From Myxococcus landrumus (GTDB lineage: Bacteria; Myxococcota; Myxococcia; Myxococcales; Myxococcaceae): 64,000 bases of DNA. A model generated the notes under the pieces. It had not been told where the DNA came from, ran no database searches, and was given only the letters and a program-made list of their open reading frames with translations. Positions 7,183-16,399 of this stretch are shown here, piece after piece. Made by a program: the position numbers and the translations under genes. How positions within the stretch are numbered: the stretch's first letter is position 1; every line of letters starts with the position of its first letter. The DNA lies in NCBI RefSeq assembly GCF_017301635.1, contig NZ_CP071091.1, positions 6,274,001 through 6,338,000 of the forward strand. The letters are read 5' to 3'.

Positions 7183-10100
7183 TCAGCGCTTCCGGGCGAT
7201 AAGGGAGAGAATCTGGGAGCCGTAGCGCTCGGTCAGGGCGGGCCCCACGCCATGGACGGCCATCAACGCAGCGCCATTCTCCGGACGCGCGGCGGCGATG
7301 GCTCCGAGCACCCGGTCCGTGAGGATGCGGAACGCGGGCACCTTGCGCTTGCGAGCCTCCGCGAGCCGCCAGGCCTTCAGCGCATCGACCAGCCCCGGAG
7401 GTGCGGGCGTGGACTCGGCATCCCCTGCCCCACCGCGGCCCCGGGAGCGCGAGCCACGCGTCTCGACCTCGTCCTCGGAATCCACGTCCACCGAGCGGCC
7501 CCGGGACGAAGCACTCGCTGGAGCCGAAGCCTGGAAGCGCCCCGCCCGCGACGCCCCACCCTCGGAAGCCCCCGTCCGCGAAGCGTTCCAGGAGGAGCGT
7601 GACTCGACATCCGCCGAAGGAGAAGAGGCGCGCCACTGCCGAGCCCCCTCGGAGGCCGACGCTCCGGCCCCGGAGCGAGTCCTGCTCGCTCGCTTGGAGG
7701 TCTTCCCGCCTGTGGCCTTGCTGCTCTTGCCCCGCTTGCGCTTGGAGGCCTTCTCCAACGGAAGCGGCAGGACCACCTGCCGAGGGTCCACCGCCCGCGT
7801 CCGCCGTCCCTCATCCGTCAGGGACAGCCGCTGGAAGGAGATGACCTGCCCATCCTTGTCGAACGAGTCGACCTCTAGCCGCGCCAGCCCCGCGCGCACC
7901 AGCCCCCCGACGAGCCGCTCGAAGTCGCGGCGAGGCAACGCATCACCAAACAGCTCGCGATGCAGCCGTCCAGTGGCCTGCCCATCCCGCTCCTGGAGCG
8001 ACTCCAGGATGCGCTCCAGCCAGTGGCGCTCCGCCGCCGTGGGCTCCGCGAAGCGCAGCGTCGCGCAGTCCTCCGGCGCGCAGACGTCACACAGGCCACA
8101 CGCCTCACCTGAGTCCTGCGTGTCACCGAAGTGCGCCACCAACTGCTTCATCCGGCAGCCATGGGCCTCGGCGTAGCGCCCCATCTGCTCCAGGTGCAGC
8201 AGCTTGCGGTCGCGCTGGGCGTTGTACGCCGCGGCCCACCCGGGCCGGCCACGCCGCACCGTCTCATCCGGCGTCATCACCACGCCGCCGTGAATCCACA
8301 ACTGCTCCAGCGCCTTGTCGAAGACCTCCGGGTCCGTGCGCACGCGCCCCTGGAGCGAGTCCTTTGGCTCCGGCTCCACGTTCGTGGACTGGAACAGCCG
8401 CTCCAGCACGTAGGCCTCGGGATAGTCGCGCTTGTGGAAGAACTCGTGCGTGCGGCGGTCGATGTACGAGTGCAGCAGCACCGCGCGGGATGGCTTCCCA
8501 TCACGGCCCGCGCGCCCCAGCTCCTGGTAGTAGCCCTCCAGGCTCGCGGGCAGCGCGGCGTGGATGACGGTGCGGACGTCCGCCTTGTCGATGCCCATGC
8601 CGAACGCGGTGGTCGCGACGATGACCTCCAGCGAGCCCCCGAGGAACTCCGCCTGGACCTTGTCCCGGTCTCCCGGAGGAAGCCCCGCGTGGTACGCCGC
8701 CGCGGGGAACTCTCCCGCGAGCTGCTCGGCGAGTTGCTCGGCGTGTTTGCGCGTGGCCGCGTAGACGATGGCGGGACGGTTCTCCTCGTCCTGGAGCAAC
8801 CCCTGGATGGCGTCGCCGCGTGCGCCGGGGTTCAGCTCACGCACCTCGATGCCAATGTTGGTGCGGCGGAAGCCGTGGATGAAGGTGCGGGCACGTCCTC
8901 CCGGGCCGAGCAGGCCGAGCTGCTGGACGATGTCGCGCTGCACGTCGGGCGTGGCGGTGGCGGTGAGCGCCACCACGGGAGCCGGCCGCAACAGCGGCAA
9001 CCGCGCGCCGAGCAGGCGGTAGTCGGGACGGAAGTCATGGCCCCACTGCGAGATGCAGTGCGCTTCATCGATGGCGATGAGCGTGGGCGGGCGGCGCGCG
9101 AGCAGCTCCACGAAGCCCGGCACGCCGAGCCGCTCCGGCGCGATGAACAAGAAGTCGAGCCGTCCATCCAGATAGTCGAAGCACACCTGCCGCGAGGTGG
9201 CCCGGTCGCGTCCCGAGTGGATGCGGTCCGCCGCGAAGCCGAGCGACTGGAGCCGCAACACCTGGTCCTCCATCAGCGCGATGAGCGGGCTGACGACGAT
9301 GGTCGTCCCCGCGCGCGCGAGCCCCGGGAGCTGATAGCAGAGCGACTTGCCCGCGCCCGTGGGCATCACGAGCAGCAGGTCCTCGCCCGCGGTGGCCGCG
9401 CGACAGACCGCCTCCTGGTAGGGCCTGAAGTCGGAGAACCCGAAGGTCTCCTTCAGCAAGGGACGAAGCTGGTCCGGGGGCGTGGGCGCGCGATTCACCC
9501 GCTCCGGCCGCTGCCCGGGTGGCGGCGCGGAGATGACCCGGTTTCGCGAGGATGTCGTCGAGGTCAGCAGCGAGCCCTGGGGCGAAGTGCGGCGCGGCGT
9601 CGTCACCACCGCCGCGTCCGAGAACGCGGCACTCGCGGAGCGTCGGGAAGTCGCCCCCCCACTCGCGGCCGGGAAGGACGAAGGCTCCTGCCACCGGCCT
9701 CCACTCGGCTCCGAGAGAGCCGTCCCCGGCGGACTCCAACCCCCGGGAGTGTTCGAGGACGAGCCCTGCTCCGCGCGCCCACCCCACGCCTCCTGCTCTC
9801 GCCGCGCACCCGCGCTCCCGCCAGACTCGGGCGAGCGCGAGGCCAGCGCACCACGGGCCGCCGTTGCGTCCATCTCTCGCGTGGCCCCCCAGCCCTCCTG
9901 CTCACCACTGCGCGCCGCGACTCCGTCACCCGCGAAGCCCTCACGCGAAGGCGCCCGTGTCCTGGCCCCCATCTGCGCGGGGGCGGCTGCGCCCGGGGGA
10001 ACGTGCCCCACCACCTCAATCACATACTTCTCGATGCCCCGGATGAACTCATCGAGCTTCCCTTCGCCGCGCTCGATGCGCTGGAGCCAGGCCTCCCACT

Positions 10101-12006
10101 GTCCGGTCATCGCGGGCGTCTTCACATCCGGATGCACGACGTGGATGAGGTGCAGGCCCTTCTCCGTCGCCTCCAGCACCTTCCCCTTGCGGACCAGGTA
10201 CTCGCGGTCCAGCAGCACCTCGATGATGGCCGCGCGAGTCGCGGGCGTGCCCAGCCCCGTCTCCCGCATGACCTCCGCCAGCTCCTTCTCGTCGAGCGCC
10301 CGCCCCGCCGTCTCCATCGCCGTCAGCAGCGACGCATCCGTGAAGCGCGGCGGCGGACGCGTGCGCTTCTTCACCGCCTCCGCGTCCTCCACCTTCTGCG
10401 GCTGCCCTCGCTCCAGCCCCGCGGGCAAGGACTGCGGCTCATCGTCCGGCTCCGCGTCTTCGTCGCCCTTGCGAGCCTCCGCCTTCGGCTTGGGCGCCTT
10501 CTTCCCGCCCCCGATGTCCAACACCTTCCAGCCCACGCGCTCCACCTGCGTGCCCGTGCTCTGGAAGCGGTCCACCACCGGCACCGCGCTCTGGGCGCCC
10601 GGAGACATCACCGCCGTCACCACCGTGGTGACGCGCCACACATGGTCCTCGTGCCACGCCTGGAGCAGGCGCCGGCACACCAGGTCATAGACGCGCTGCT
10701 CGTCCGGAGACAGCCGCAGCCCTTCGGGAGACGTCGGCGTCGGGATGATGGCGTGGTGGTCCGTCACCTTCCCGTCATCCACATAGCGACGGCCCAACGG
10801 GCGCGTCCCCGTGCCCGGCGCGAGGTCCTCCTCGTACGGCCCCCGCACCGCGCCCACCACCTCCGGCAACGTGTCCGCCACCGTCTGGGACAGGTGCCGG
10901 CTGGACGTACGCGGATAGCTCAGGAGCTTGTGCTTCTCATACAGCGCCTGCGCCACCTCCAGCGTGCGCTGCGCGCTGAAGCCATACAGCCGGTTGGCGT
11001 GCCGCTGGAGCTCCGTCAAATCGTAGAGCAGCGGAGGCGAGAGCTTCTTCTCCTCCGCGTCCAGCGACTCGATGGTGGCCTGCCCGCGCTTGACGCGGTC
11101 GATGATGGCCTGGGCCTCCACGCCATCCGCGTCCAGCCTGCGCGCCTCGCGCACGCCCTCCATCCCCGGAGGCACCACGGGCCTGCCATCCGGCCCGGAG
11201 CGGAACCACGTCCCCGTGTAGCGCGCGCCCACCGGAGCCCCAGGCCCGCGCGGCACGAAGGTGGCCACGACCTCCAGGTAGTCCCGAGGCACGAAGCTCC
11301 GGATGGCCAGCTCCCGCTCCACCACCATGGCCAGCGTGGGCGTCTGCACGCGCCCCACGCTCAACATCTCGCCCTGCCCGCCGTGCGCCAGCGTGTACAG
11401 GCGCGACAGGTTCATCCCCACCAACCAGTCCGCCCGGCTGCGCCCCATGGCCGCCGCCGCCAACGCGTCGTAGTCCCGCCCTTCCTTGAGCTGGCGGAAG
11501 CCATCGCGGATGGCCCGCTCCGTCAGCGACGACACCCAGAGCCGCCGCACCGGCTTGCGGCACCCCGCGGCCTCGTAGATGTAGCGGAAGATGAGCTCGC
11601 CCTCGCGGCCCGCGTCCGTGGCGCACACCACCCCGCCCACTTCCGGAGCCGTCAGCACGCGCCGCACCACCTCGAACTGCGAGCGCGTCTGGTCGGAGAC
11701 CATCAGCGGCCAGTCCCCAGGCAACATCGGCAGGAGCGAGCGGCTCCACTTCTTCCAGTCCGCTCGAATCTCGTGGGGCTGCGCCAGTCCCACCAGGTGC
11801 CCGATGGCCCACGTCACCACATAGCCATTGCCACGCAGGTAGCCGTCACCCCGCTCCTGCGCGCCCAGCACCCGCGCGATGTCGCGCGCCACGGACGGCT
11901 TCTCCGCCAGCACCGCCAGCAGGGACTCACGCCCCGAGGCCCGGCCCGCGGCCCGACCTGCTCGATTGTCCTCGCCGGGCGACTCGCCCATCGCTTCCCA
12001 CCTCAT
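7183..12006 (-). CDS. Fused DNA topoisomerase III - RecQ helicase
   Basis: A 1,607-aa single reading frame joining two enzymes. Residues ~25-690 are a type IA topoisomerase: TOPRIM start (LAEKPSVARDIARVLG), GREGELIFRYIY, SVGRVQTPTLAMVVE, and the strand-cleaving Tyr364 in SYPRTSS. A ~140-residue low-complexity Gly/Ser/Pro/Arg linker follows. From ~830 comes a RecQ helicase: Walker A MPTGAGKS (Lys887), DEAH at 980-983, TATATPDV, AFGMGIDK and QELGRAGRDG, then the zinc cysteines CGLCDVC and a winged-helix-like region. A second disordered basic linker leads to an HRDC domain (GVGPALTERYGS, ~1525-1605). In other organisms RecQ and Topo III act together to dissolve double Holliday junctions and decatenate DNA; here both would be delivered as one polypeptide. 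The start at 12006 has GGGAGGG 9 bases upstream; ATG 11991 is an alternative. I see no stop or frameshift at the joint. Confidence 0.9.
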   Translation of the reverse strand: MRWEAMGESPGEDNRAGRAAGRASGRESLLAVLAEKPSVARDIARVLGAQERGDGYLRGNGYVVTWAIGHLVGLAQPHEIRADWKKWSRSLLPMLPGDWPLMVSDQTRSQFEVVRRVLTAPEVGGVVCATDAGREGELIFRYIYEAAGCRKPVRRLWVSSLTERAIRDGFRQLKEGRDYDALAAAAMGRSRADWLVGMNLSRLYTLAHGGQGEMLSVGRVQTPTLAMVVERELAIRSFVPRDYLEVVATFVPRGPGAPVGARYTGTWFRSGPDGRPVVPPGMEGVREARRLDADGVEAQAIIDRVKRGQATIESLDAEEKKLSPPLLYDLTELQRHANRLYGFSAQRTLEVAQALYEKHKLLSYPRTSSRHLSQTVADTLPEVVGAVRGPYEEDLAPGTGTRPLGRRYVDDGKVTDHHAIIPTPTSPEGLRLSPDEQRVYDLVCRRLLQAWHEDHVWRVTTVVTAVMSPGAQSAVPVVDRFQSTGTQVERVGWKVLDIGGGKKAPKPKAEARKGDEDAEPDDEPQSLPAGLERGQPQKVEDAEAVKKRTRPPPRFTDASLLTAMETAGRALDEKELAEVMRETGLGTPATRAAIIEVLLDREYLVRKGKVLEATEKGLHLIHVVHPDVKTPAMTGQWEAWLQRIERGEGKLDEFIRGIEKYVIEVVGHVPPGAAAPAQMGARTRAPSREGFAGDGVAARSGEQEGWGATREMDATAARGALASRSPESGGSAGARREQEAWGGRAEQGSSSNTPGGWSPPGTALSEPSGGRWQEPSSFPAASGGATSRRSASAAFSDAAVVTTPRRTSPQGSLLTSTTSSRNRVISAPPPGQRPERVNRAPTPPDQLRPLLKETFGFSDFRPYQEAVCRAATAGEDLLLVMPTGAGKSLCYQLPGLARAGTTIVVSPLIALMEDQVLRLQSLGFAADRIHSGRDRATSRQVCFDYLDGRLDFLFIAPERLGVPGFVELLARRPPTLIAIDEAHCISQWGHDFRPDYRLLGARLPLLRPAPVVALTATATPDVQRDIVQQLGLLGPGGRARTFIHGFRRTNIGIEVRELNPGARGDAIQGLLQDEENRPAIVYAATRKHAEQLAEQLAGEFPAAAYHAGLPPGDRDKVQAEFLGGSLEVIVATTAFGMGIDKADVRTVIHAALPASLEGYYQELGRAGRDGKPSRAVLLHSYIDRRTHEFFHKRDYPEAYVLERLFQSTNVEPEPKDSLQGRVRTDPEVFDKALEQLWIHGGVVMTPDETVRRGRPGWAAAYNAQRDRKLLHLEQMGRYAEAHGCRMKQLVAHFGDTQDSGEACGLCDVCAPEDCATLRFAEPTAAERHWLERILESLQERDGQATGRLHRELFGDALPRRDFERLVGGLVRAGLARLEVDSFDKDGQVISFQRLSLTDEGRRTRAVDPRQVVLPLPLEKASKRKRGKSSKATGGKTSKRASRTRSGAGASASEGARQWRASSPSADVESRSSWNASRTGASEGGASRAGRFQASAPASASSRGRSVDVDSEDEVETRGSRSRGRGGAGDAESTPAPPGLVDALKAWRLAEARKRKVPAFRILTDRVLGAIAAARPENGAALMAVHGVGPALTERYGSQILSLIARKR

Positions 12007-12403
12007 GAAACCTGTCCCTCCCGCCCATCCACCACCACCCGGCAAGCTGGCCCGGGCCCACGTCGCAACCCTCTTCCCTACCGCTTCAGGCTGACATGGC
12101 CAGCCCCTCACTGTCCCTACCCGTCACGCCCGCTCAACCCCCGTCCAGCCAAGGCGAAGCGACCCGCTTCCGCTCCACGCCCTCACGCCTCGTCCGCCAA
12201 CCCCTCACGTCGCCTTCACCTGAAGTGAACAACGTGACGTTCACCTCGCCGCCAGCACGCCCAGCAAGCTGGCGCTTTCGCGCAAGCGTTTGGCGCTACC
12301 AAGGAAAACTGCTTCGTACGTCTTTGCCAGTATGCCCTGGTCGACACGCGCCACGGCGCGGGTCCGGGGGGAGTGCAGTCCGATGGTGCGAAGGAGGGGG
12401 GCA
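12007..12403. other. Divergent intergenic region with an imperfect palindrome
   Basis: 397 bases between the leftward fusion gene and a small rightward gene. GTGAAC (12225-12230) and GTTCAC (12239-12244) form an inverted repeat with an 8-base centre, of a size that could bind a dimeric regulator. It is about 220 bases upstream of the fusion gene's start and 160 from the other gene's. It does not match the LexA box as I remember it for this group. Nothing else is recognisable. Confidence 0.35.
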
Positions 12404-12754
12404 ATGTCGCACGCCGCACATGAGTCGAGCCAGCGGGTTTCCAGGGGTTCCGCGCGGTCAGGCGTCGTGATGCGAGGGGCCAGGGGAAGGGGGGCCACGG
12501 GCAGCATCCGGGGGGAGCAGCCTGGCGTTCTTGAAGCACGAGAGGGGGACATCGCGGTGCCGGAGCTGGCCGCCTTCGCGGGGGCGAAGCGGATGCAGCT
12601 GGCGGCGCTGACGAAGTCGAGAGCGCTGACGTTGCTGCTGGAGGAGATGGACCAGGTGACGCGGGTGGCTTCCATGCGCCCGCAGACATTTGGCTGGGCA
12701 CAGACCCTGGCGCGGCTGCGAGCGGTTTCGCGTCCCGCGGGAGTCTGGTTCTAG
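12404..12754 (+). CDS. Small orphan protein, function unknown
   Basis: A 116-aa predicted protein. The case for a gene is a textbook ribosome site (AAGGAGG, about 6 bases before ATG 12404) and very strong G/C third positions over the last 65 codons. The first half is basic and Gly/Arg/Ser-rich; the second half (AVPELAAFAGAKRMQLAA to the end) is predicted helical, with a Leu/Glu-rich segment LTLLLEEMDQV. No family is recognised, and there is no signal peptide. A leftward frame over the same bases has weaker bias. A strong hairpin with a T-rich tail follows about 250 bases on. Confidence 0.55.
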   Translation: MSHAAHESSQRVSRGSARSGVVMRGARGRGATGSIRGEQPGVLEAREGDIAVPELAAFAGAKRMQLAALTKSRALTLLLEEMDQVTRVASMRPQTFGWAQTLARLRAVSRPAGVWF

Positions 12755-13059
12755 CCGCGATTCACCGGAGCACCCGTGCTGGGGGGTACGGGGTGTCCGG
12801 GCAGTGAAATCGTCGGCCTGTGCACCGGGGGGAGCACGGGTCGCGAAGTGAAGACTTCGCTGGAGGGGTCCAAGGCCCTCCTGACACTCAGGGCGGGTTG
12901 GACGGTGGCGTCGCGGGGGCGGCGCCACCCGTGGCAGGGGGACCCAGGGGGAGTGCTGCTCGCCAGAGGGGGAGAGCAGACTCCGAGCAAGGGTCATATC
13001 CGGGGGATGCTCCGCGTACACCGGGGCATCCCCCGTTGCTTTTTCGCGCACCGGGCGCG
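12755..13059. other. Intergenic region between convergent genes
   Basis: 305 bases. It holds a small perfect 7-bp hairpin with a GAAG loop (GCGAAGT 12843-12849, ACTTCGC 12854-12860) and the stronger terminator-like hairpin at 13001-13035, listed separately. No gene is seen in it. Confidence 0.5.
13001..13035 (+). terminator. Rho-independent terminator-like hairpin
   Basis: CGGGGGATGC (13001-13010) pairs perfectly with GCATCCCCCG (13026-13035), followed on the plus strand by TTGCTTTTT. The orientation of the T tract suits transcripts arriving from the small gene at 12404-12754; the converging gene at 13060 may use the other side. Confidence 0.7.
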
Positions 13060-14550
13060 TCACTCCACGCGCAGCGCCGCGGTGCCCGTCAACGTGCGGT
13101 TCAGCGTGAGCCACAGCACATCGCCCGCGTCGTCCACCGAGGCGAAGTAGTCCACGTCCGCGGCGAGCACCTGCTCGTCCAACAGCACGCGCGCGGGGGG
13201 CGCCGCCGCCGTGTAGCCCCGCAGCACCAGCATGGGCTTGTGCAGGGGCTGGGCGCCGGTGTCGAAGCGCAGGTGCGCGCGGTTGCTGGAGACGCGCGCC
13301 TCCCACGTCGCATGGACGGGGTTGAAGCCGGGCACGTCGTACGGCACCGCGTCCGAGCGGGCCACGCCGCCCGGGCCTTGCGTGAGCACGCTGCCCTCGG
13401 TGGCGGTGAGGCGCACCTGCTGCCAGGCCTCCACCTCCGCGGCCTGCTTCAGCACCGGGTCCTTCGAGTGGAGCCCCAGCACCATGAACACGGAGTAGCT
13501 CTGGTACGGGTGGCCGGAGAGCATGCCGTCGTCGCCGTAGCGCGCGTACTGGCGCCACCCGAGCGCCCCGTAGTTGCTGCCCCACGCCATGCGATGCGAG
13601 CGCGTGTTGTTCGGGAGCTGGTACTGGTTGAGCTGATAGGTCCAGTTCCAGTCGACGGGCATCGGGCCGTCCTCGTCGCGCTGGCCCCAAGCCTCCCGAT
13701 AGAGCCAGTATCCACCCGATGGCTTCTGCAACCACGTCTGCGTTTGAACCACGCCCATCTCCGCGTCGGGCGCGGCGGTCCACATGCGCGTGTACGGGAC
13801 GACGTTGGGCTCGCGGTAGTCCCAGCCGCTCGCCATCGTCAGGCGCGAGCCCAGCGTCACGAAGCGACGGCGGTCTCCCCACCCCAGGCCCGCGATTTCG
13901 GCGTTCGCGTTGCCATCGAAGAGCAGGTCGCCATAGGGCGAGCGCACGTCCGCCTCCAGCGCGTCGGGCGGGACGCCGGAGACATCGTGGGTGATGGCGT
14001 AGAGCGGGTGGTCCCTGCCGGTGGCGAAGAGGTAGTGCACCGTCACCTGCACGGCGTGGCCTCCGAGCGGCAGCGACCAGCGGAACTCGTGGAGCGCGTG
14101 GTGGCGACCCGCGAAGAGCGTGCGGCCCGTGCCCGTGACGCCCTCCGTCCAGTTGCCCCAGGACGCGCCCGTCCGCACATGACACGTCACCATGCCCCAA
14201 CCGGGGACACCGTCGTTGGCGCCATCACACGTGCGCGTGGCACCCTGCGCTTCGTACACGTAGCGGCGCACGTAGCCGCCACTCCAGCCCGCGGGGTCTC
14301 TCGTGTCGTTGCGAACCAGGAAGGCGGAGCGCGGCGCACAGTCGCTGTCGCGCCACGCGTAGCGGTCCGAGCGGAAGCCCTCCAGGTCCACGTTCCGCGC
14401 AAGCTCCAGGGGCGCGCAGGATGCCCGCGGAGGCTCCGGGCGGACCTCCTTGCCACCACAGGCGGCCAGCGCAACGGCGAGCAGCAGGGCACCGCCGTGC
14501 CTTCCCCCCGCGAAGAGAGGCGCAGGTGCCGTCATCGTGAGTCGCTTCAA
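13060..14550 (-). CDS. Large secreted lipoprotein, function unknown
   Basis: A 496-aa predicted lipoprotein: basic start MKRL, a hydrophobic stretch GGALLLAVALAAC and lipobox Cys before GG. The mature part is rich in Trp, Tyr, Gly and Asp (for example WDYREPNVVPY, GYWLYREAWGQ, HPYQSYSVFMVLG) and contains paired Cys residues, suggesting a folded beta-rich surface domain of sugar-binding or glycosidase-like type. I do not recognise the family. TTG 14550 has GGGAG 7 bases upstream; ATG 14535 would shorten the signal peptide by five residues and is possible. It is divergent from the SHOCT gene, with 89 bases between. Confidence 0.75.
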   Translation of the reverse strand: MKRLTMTAPAPLFAGGRHGGALLLAVALAACGGKEVRPEPPRASCAPLELARNVDLEGFRSDRYAWRDSDCAPRSAFLVRNDTRDPAGWSGGYVRRYVYEAQGATRTCDGANDGVPGWGMVTCHVRTGASWGNWTEGVTGTGRTLFAGRHHALHEFRWSLPLGGHAVQVTVHYLFATGRDHPLYAITHDVSGVPPDALEADVRSPYGDLLFDGNANAEIAGLGWGDRRRFVTLGSRLTMASGWDYREPNVVPYTRMWTAAPDAEMGVVQTQTWLQKPSGGYWLYREAWGQRDEDGPMPVDWNWTYQLNQYQLPNNTRSHRMAWGSNYGALGWRQYARYGDDGMLSGHPYQSYSVFMVLGLHSKDPVLKQAAEVEAWQQVRLTATEGSVLTQGPGGVARSDAVPYDVPGFNPVHATWEARVSSNRAHLRFDTGAQPLHKPMLVLRGYTAAAPPARVLLDEQVLAADVDYFASVDDAGDVLWLTLNRTLTGTAALRVE

Positions 14551-14639
14551 GGGGGAGCTCCCGTGTGAGTCCCACCGGCCCAGGTCTCACCGGCCATTGG
14601 GTTTCTCTCCAAGCGTTGCCCATTTAGAGTCCTGAGACC

Positions 14640-15164
14640 ATGGACGCAGTCGAACTCACCATCCTCTACGGAAGCTGGGGCCTGTTCATCGCGGGGGGCG
14701 TGGCGTTCATGCTCTGGCTGGCCGCCTCCGCCCGGAAGACCCAGCAGGTCCGCGAGCATGGAATCTCCGCGGAGGCCACGCTCCTGAGCCTGGAGCCCAC
14801 CGCGATGCTCATCAACAAGGTGCGCGTCTACAACAGCGTGCTCCAGGTGCGAATCCCGGGGCGCCCGCCCTACGAGGTCCGGCTCAACAGCAGGACCCAC
14901 GACTGGAACGTGCGGGTGCTGGAGCCGGGCCTGGAGCTCAAGGTCAAGGTGGCCCCGGACGACCCGAACCGCGTCGTCGTCATGGGGCCCCTGATTCCAC
15001 AGAACATGAGCAACCTCACCCGGCTCCTGCAACAGCCGGAAGGTCACCTGCCCACCGCGGACCCGGTGAAGGCCCTGAAGGACCTTCAGCGGATGGCCAG
15101 CGAGGGCCTCATCACGGACGAGGAGTTCGAGAAGAAGAAGGCGGAGATTCTCGCGCGCCTCTGA
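14640..15164 (+). CDS. Membrane protein with C-terminal SHOCT domain
   Basis: A 174-aa protein with one N-terminal transmembrane helix (about residues 8-29, LYGSWGLFIAGGVAFMLWLA) and a soluble region. It ends in a SHOCT motif: LKDLQRMASEGLITDEEFEKKK, about residues 145-174. SHOCT is a short C-terminal oligomerisation-type motif found on many unrelated proteins. The middle part (EATLLSLEPTAMLINKVRVYN, VRVLEPGLELKVKVAPDDP) looks like the beta-rich domain often paired with it. No catalytic motif. Only a weak GAG precedes ATG 14640. Confidence 0.75.
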   Translation: MDAVELTILYGSWGLFIAGGVAFMLWLAASARKTQQVREHGISAEATLLSLEPTAMLINKVRVYNSVLQVRIPGRPPYEVRLNSRTHDWNVRVLEPGLELKVKVAPDDPNRVVVMGPLIPQNMSNLTRLLQQPEGHLPTADPVKALKDLQRMASEGLITDEEFEKKKAEILARL

Positions 15165-15185
15165 CGCCCCGGCCTCGCGCGCGGC

Positions 15186-16364
15186 TCAGCCCGCCTGCGC
15201 GCTGCCCTTGTCGTGCTCCTGGTGCCACGCGGCGAGCACTTCCTTCTCCCGCTCCGGAGAGAGCCCCGCCTTCAGCTTGGCCTGCCGCTCGGGCGGCTCC
15301 GCCTTGAACCAGGCCAGCGTGTCGCGCACGGTGTCGGTGATGGGGCGGAACGTGAGCCCCTGGGCCAGCGCCTTCGCCACGCTGATGCAGCCCAGGCCCC
15401 CGTCCTCGCCCACGCGCGGCGCCCACGCCGGCATGTCGCCCCAGTGCTCCACCTTGTGCTTCGCCAGGAACGTCGTGTCCGCCCAGACCAGGCGCGCGTC
15501 GGTGCCCAGCGTCTTCTGGCTCGCCTCCAGGAAGTCGCGCATCAGGAGCGGGCGCGTCGGCCCCGTCGCGTTGTAGGCCCCCGTCAGGCGGCGCTCCACG
15601 CCGAGGATGGTCCACGCGGCCAAATCGCGCGCGTCGATGAACTGCACCGGGTCCTGTCCATCGCCCGGCGCGAGCACCTCGCCGCCGCGCGACAGCCGCA
15701 CCGGCCAGTACGTGAAGCGGTCCGTCGGGTCATCCGGTCCGATGATGAGCCCCGGGCGCACGTTGAGGACCCGGCCCGGCATCGCCGCCTCCGCGGCCTG
15801 CTCACACAGCGCCTTCAGCGCGCCGTAGTACTTGGGCACGTCCTCCGTCGTCGCATCCTCCACCTGGGCCAGGGGATAGGACTCGGTGATGCCGGGCGTC
15901 GTCAGGTCCTTGTACACGGAGATGGTGGAGATGAAGGCGTAGTGCCCCACGTTGGGCCCGAGCAGCTCCGCCGACGCCTTCACGATGCGCGGCACATAGC
16001 CCGACGTGTCCACCACCGCGTCCCACTTGCGCCCCTCGAGCGCCTTGAGACCTTCCGCCTTGTTCGGGTCCCGGTCACCCTGGAGCTTCTCCACGTTGGG
16101 GAACAGGCCCGGGTTCGTCTTGCCGCGGTTGAACAGCGTGACGGTGTGGCCTCGCGACTGCGCGCACTCCACCAGCGCCGGCCCCAGGAACTTCGTGCCG
16201 CCCAGGATGAGGATGCTCAGGGGCTTGCTCGCCTTCGCGCCGGCGGCCTCCTGCCCTTGCGCGCCCGGCTCCCCCGCCGCGCCCGTGGTGGCGCAACCCA
16301 TGGCCCACAGCGACCCCACCGTCACGGCCGCTCCCTGAATCACATCCCTGCGAGACAGTTTCAT
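15186..16364 (-). CDS. Tat-exported NAD-dependent epimerase/dehydratase family protein
   Basis: A 392-aa short-chain dehydrogenase/epimerase-type protein. The Rossmann start ILILGGTKFLGPAL (about residue 47) and the following FNRGKTNPGLFP are typical of the NAD(P)-binding epimerase family. FISTISVY followed by KYYGALK gives the serine/tyrosine/lysine-type active-site region. The N-terminus MKLSRRDVIQGAAVTVGS is a twin-arginine signal, and the Cys in AMGCATTG could be a lipobox, so the enzyme is probably exported already folded with its cofactor. ATG 16364 has GGAG 11 bases upstream. It lies 35 bases after the transporter gene on the same strand, probably one transcript. Substrate unknown. Confidence 0.8.
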   Translation of the reverse strand: MKLSRRDVIQGAAVTVGSLWAMGCATTGAAGEPGAQGQEAAGAKASKPLSILILGGTKFLGPALVECAQSRGHTVTLFNRGKTNPGLFPNVEKLQGDRDPNKAEGLKALEGRKWDAVVDTSGYVPRIVKASAELLGPNVGHYAFISTISVYKDLTTPGITESYPLAQVEDATTEDVPKYYGALKALCEQAAEAAMPGRVLNVRPGLIIGPDDPTDRFTYWPVRLSRGGEVLAPGDGQDPVQFIDARDLAAWTILGVERRLTGAYNATGPTRPLLMRDFLEASQKTLGTDARLVWADTTFLAKHKVEHWGDMPAWAPRVGEDGGLGCISVAKALAQGLTFRPITDTVRDTLAWFKAEPPERQAKLKAGLSPEREKEVLAAWHQEHDKGSAQAG

Positions 16365-16399
16365 GTCGTGTCGTCTCCTGCTTCGAGGTTCCACTGACT

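Noticed and set aside
8131..12228. Open frame of 1,365 codons antisense to the topoisomerase-RecQ gene
   Set aside because: It is the shadow of a high-GC gene read backwards; composition is Arg/His/Pro-rich and has no family motifs. The leftward frame has catalytic residues in order.
12241..12675. Leftward frame opposite the small orphan gene
   Set aside because: Weaker third-position bias and no ribosome site as good as the AAGGAGG on the other strand.
12458..14200. Leftward frame of 580 codons overlapping the lipoprotein and small gene
   Set aside because: Off-frame shadow of the lipoprotein gene; crosses a terminator and lacks coding bias.
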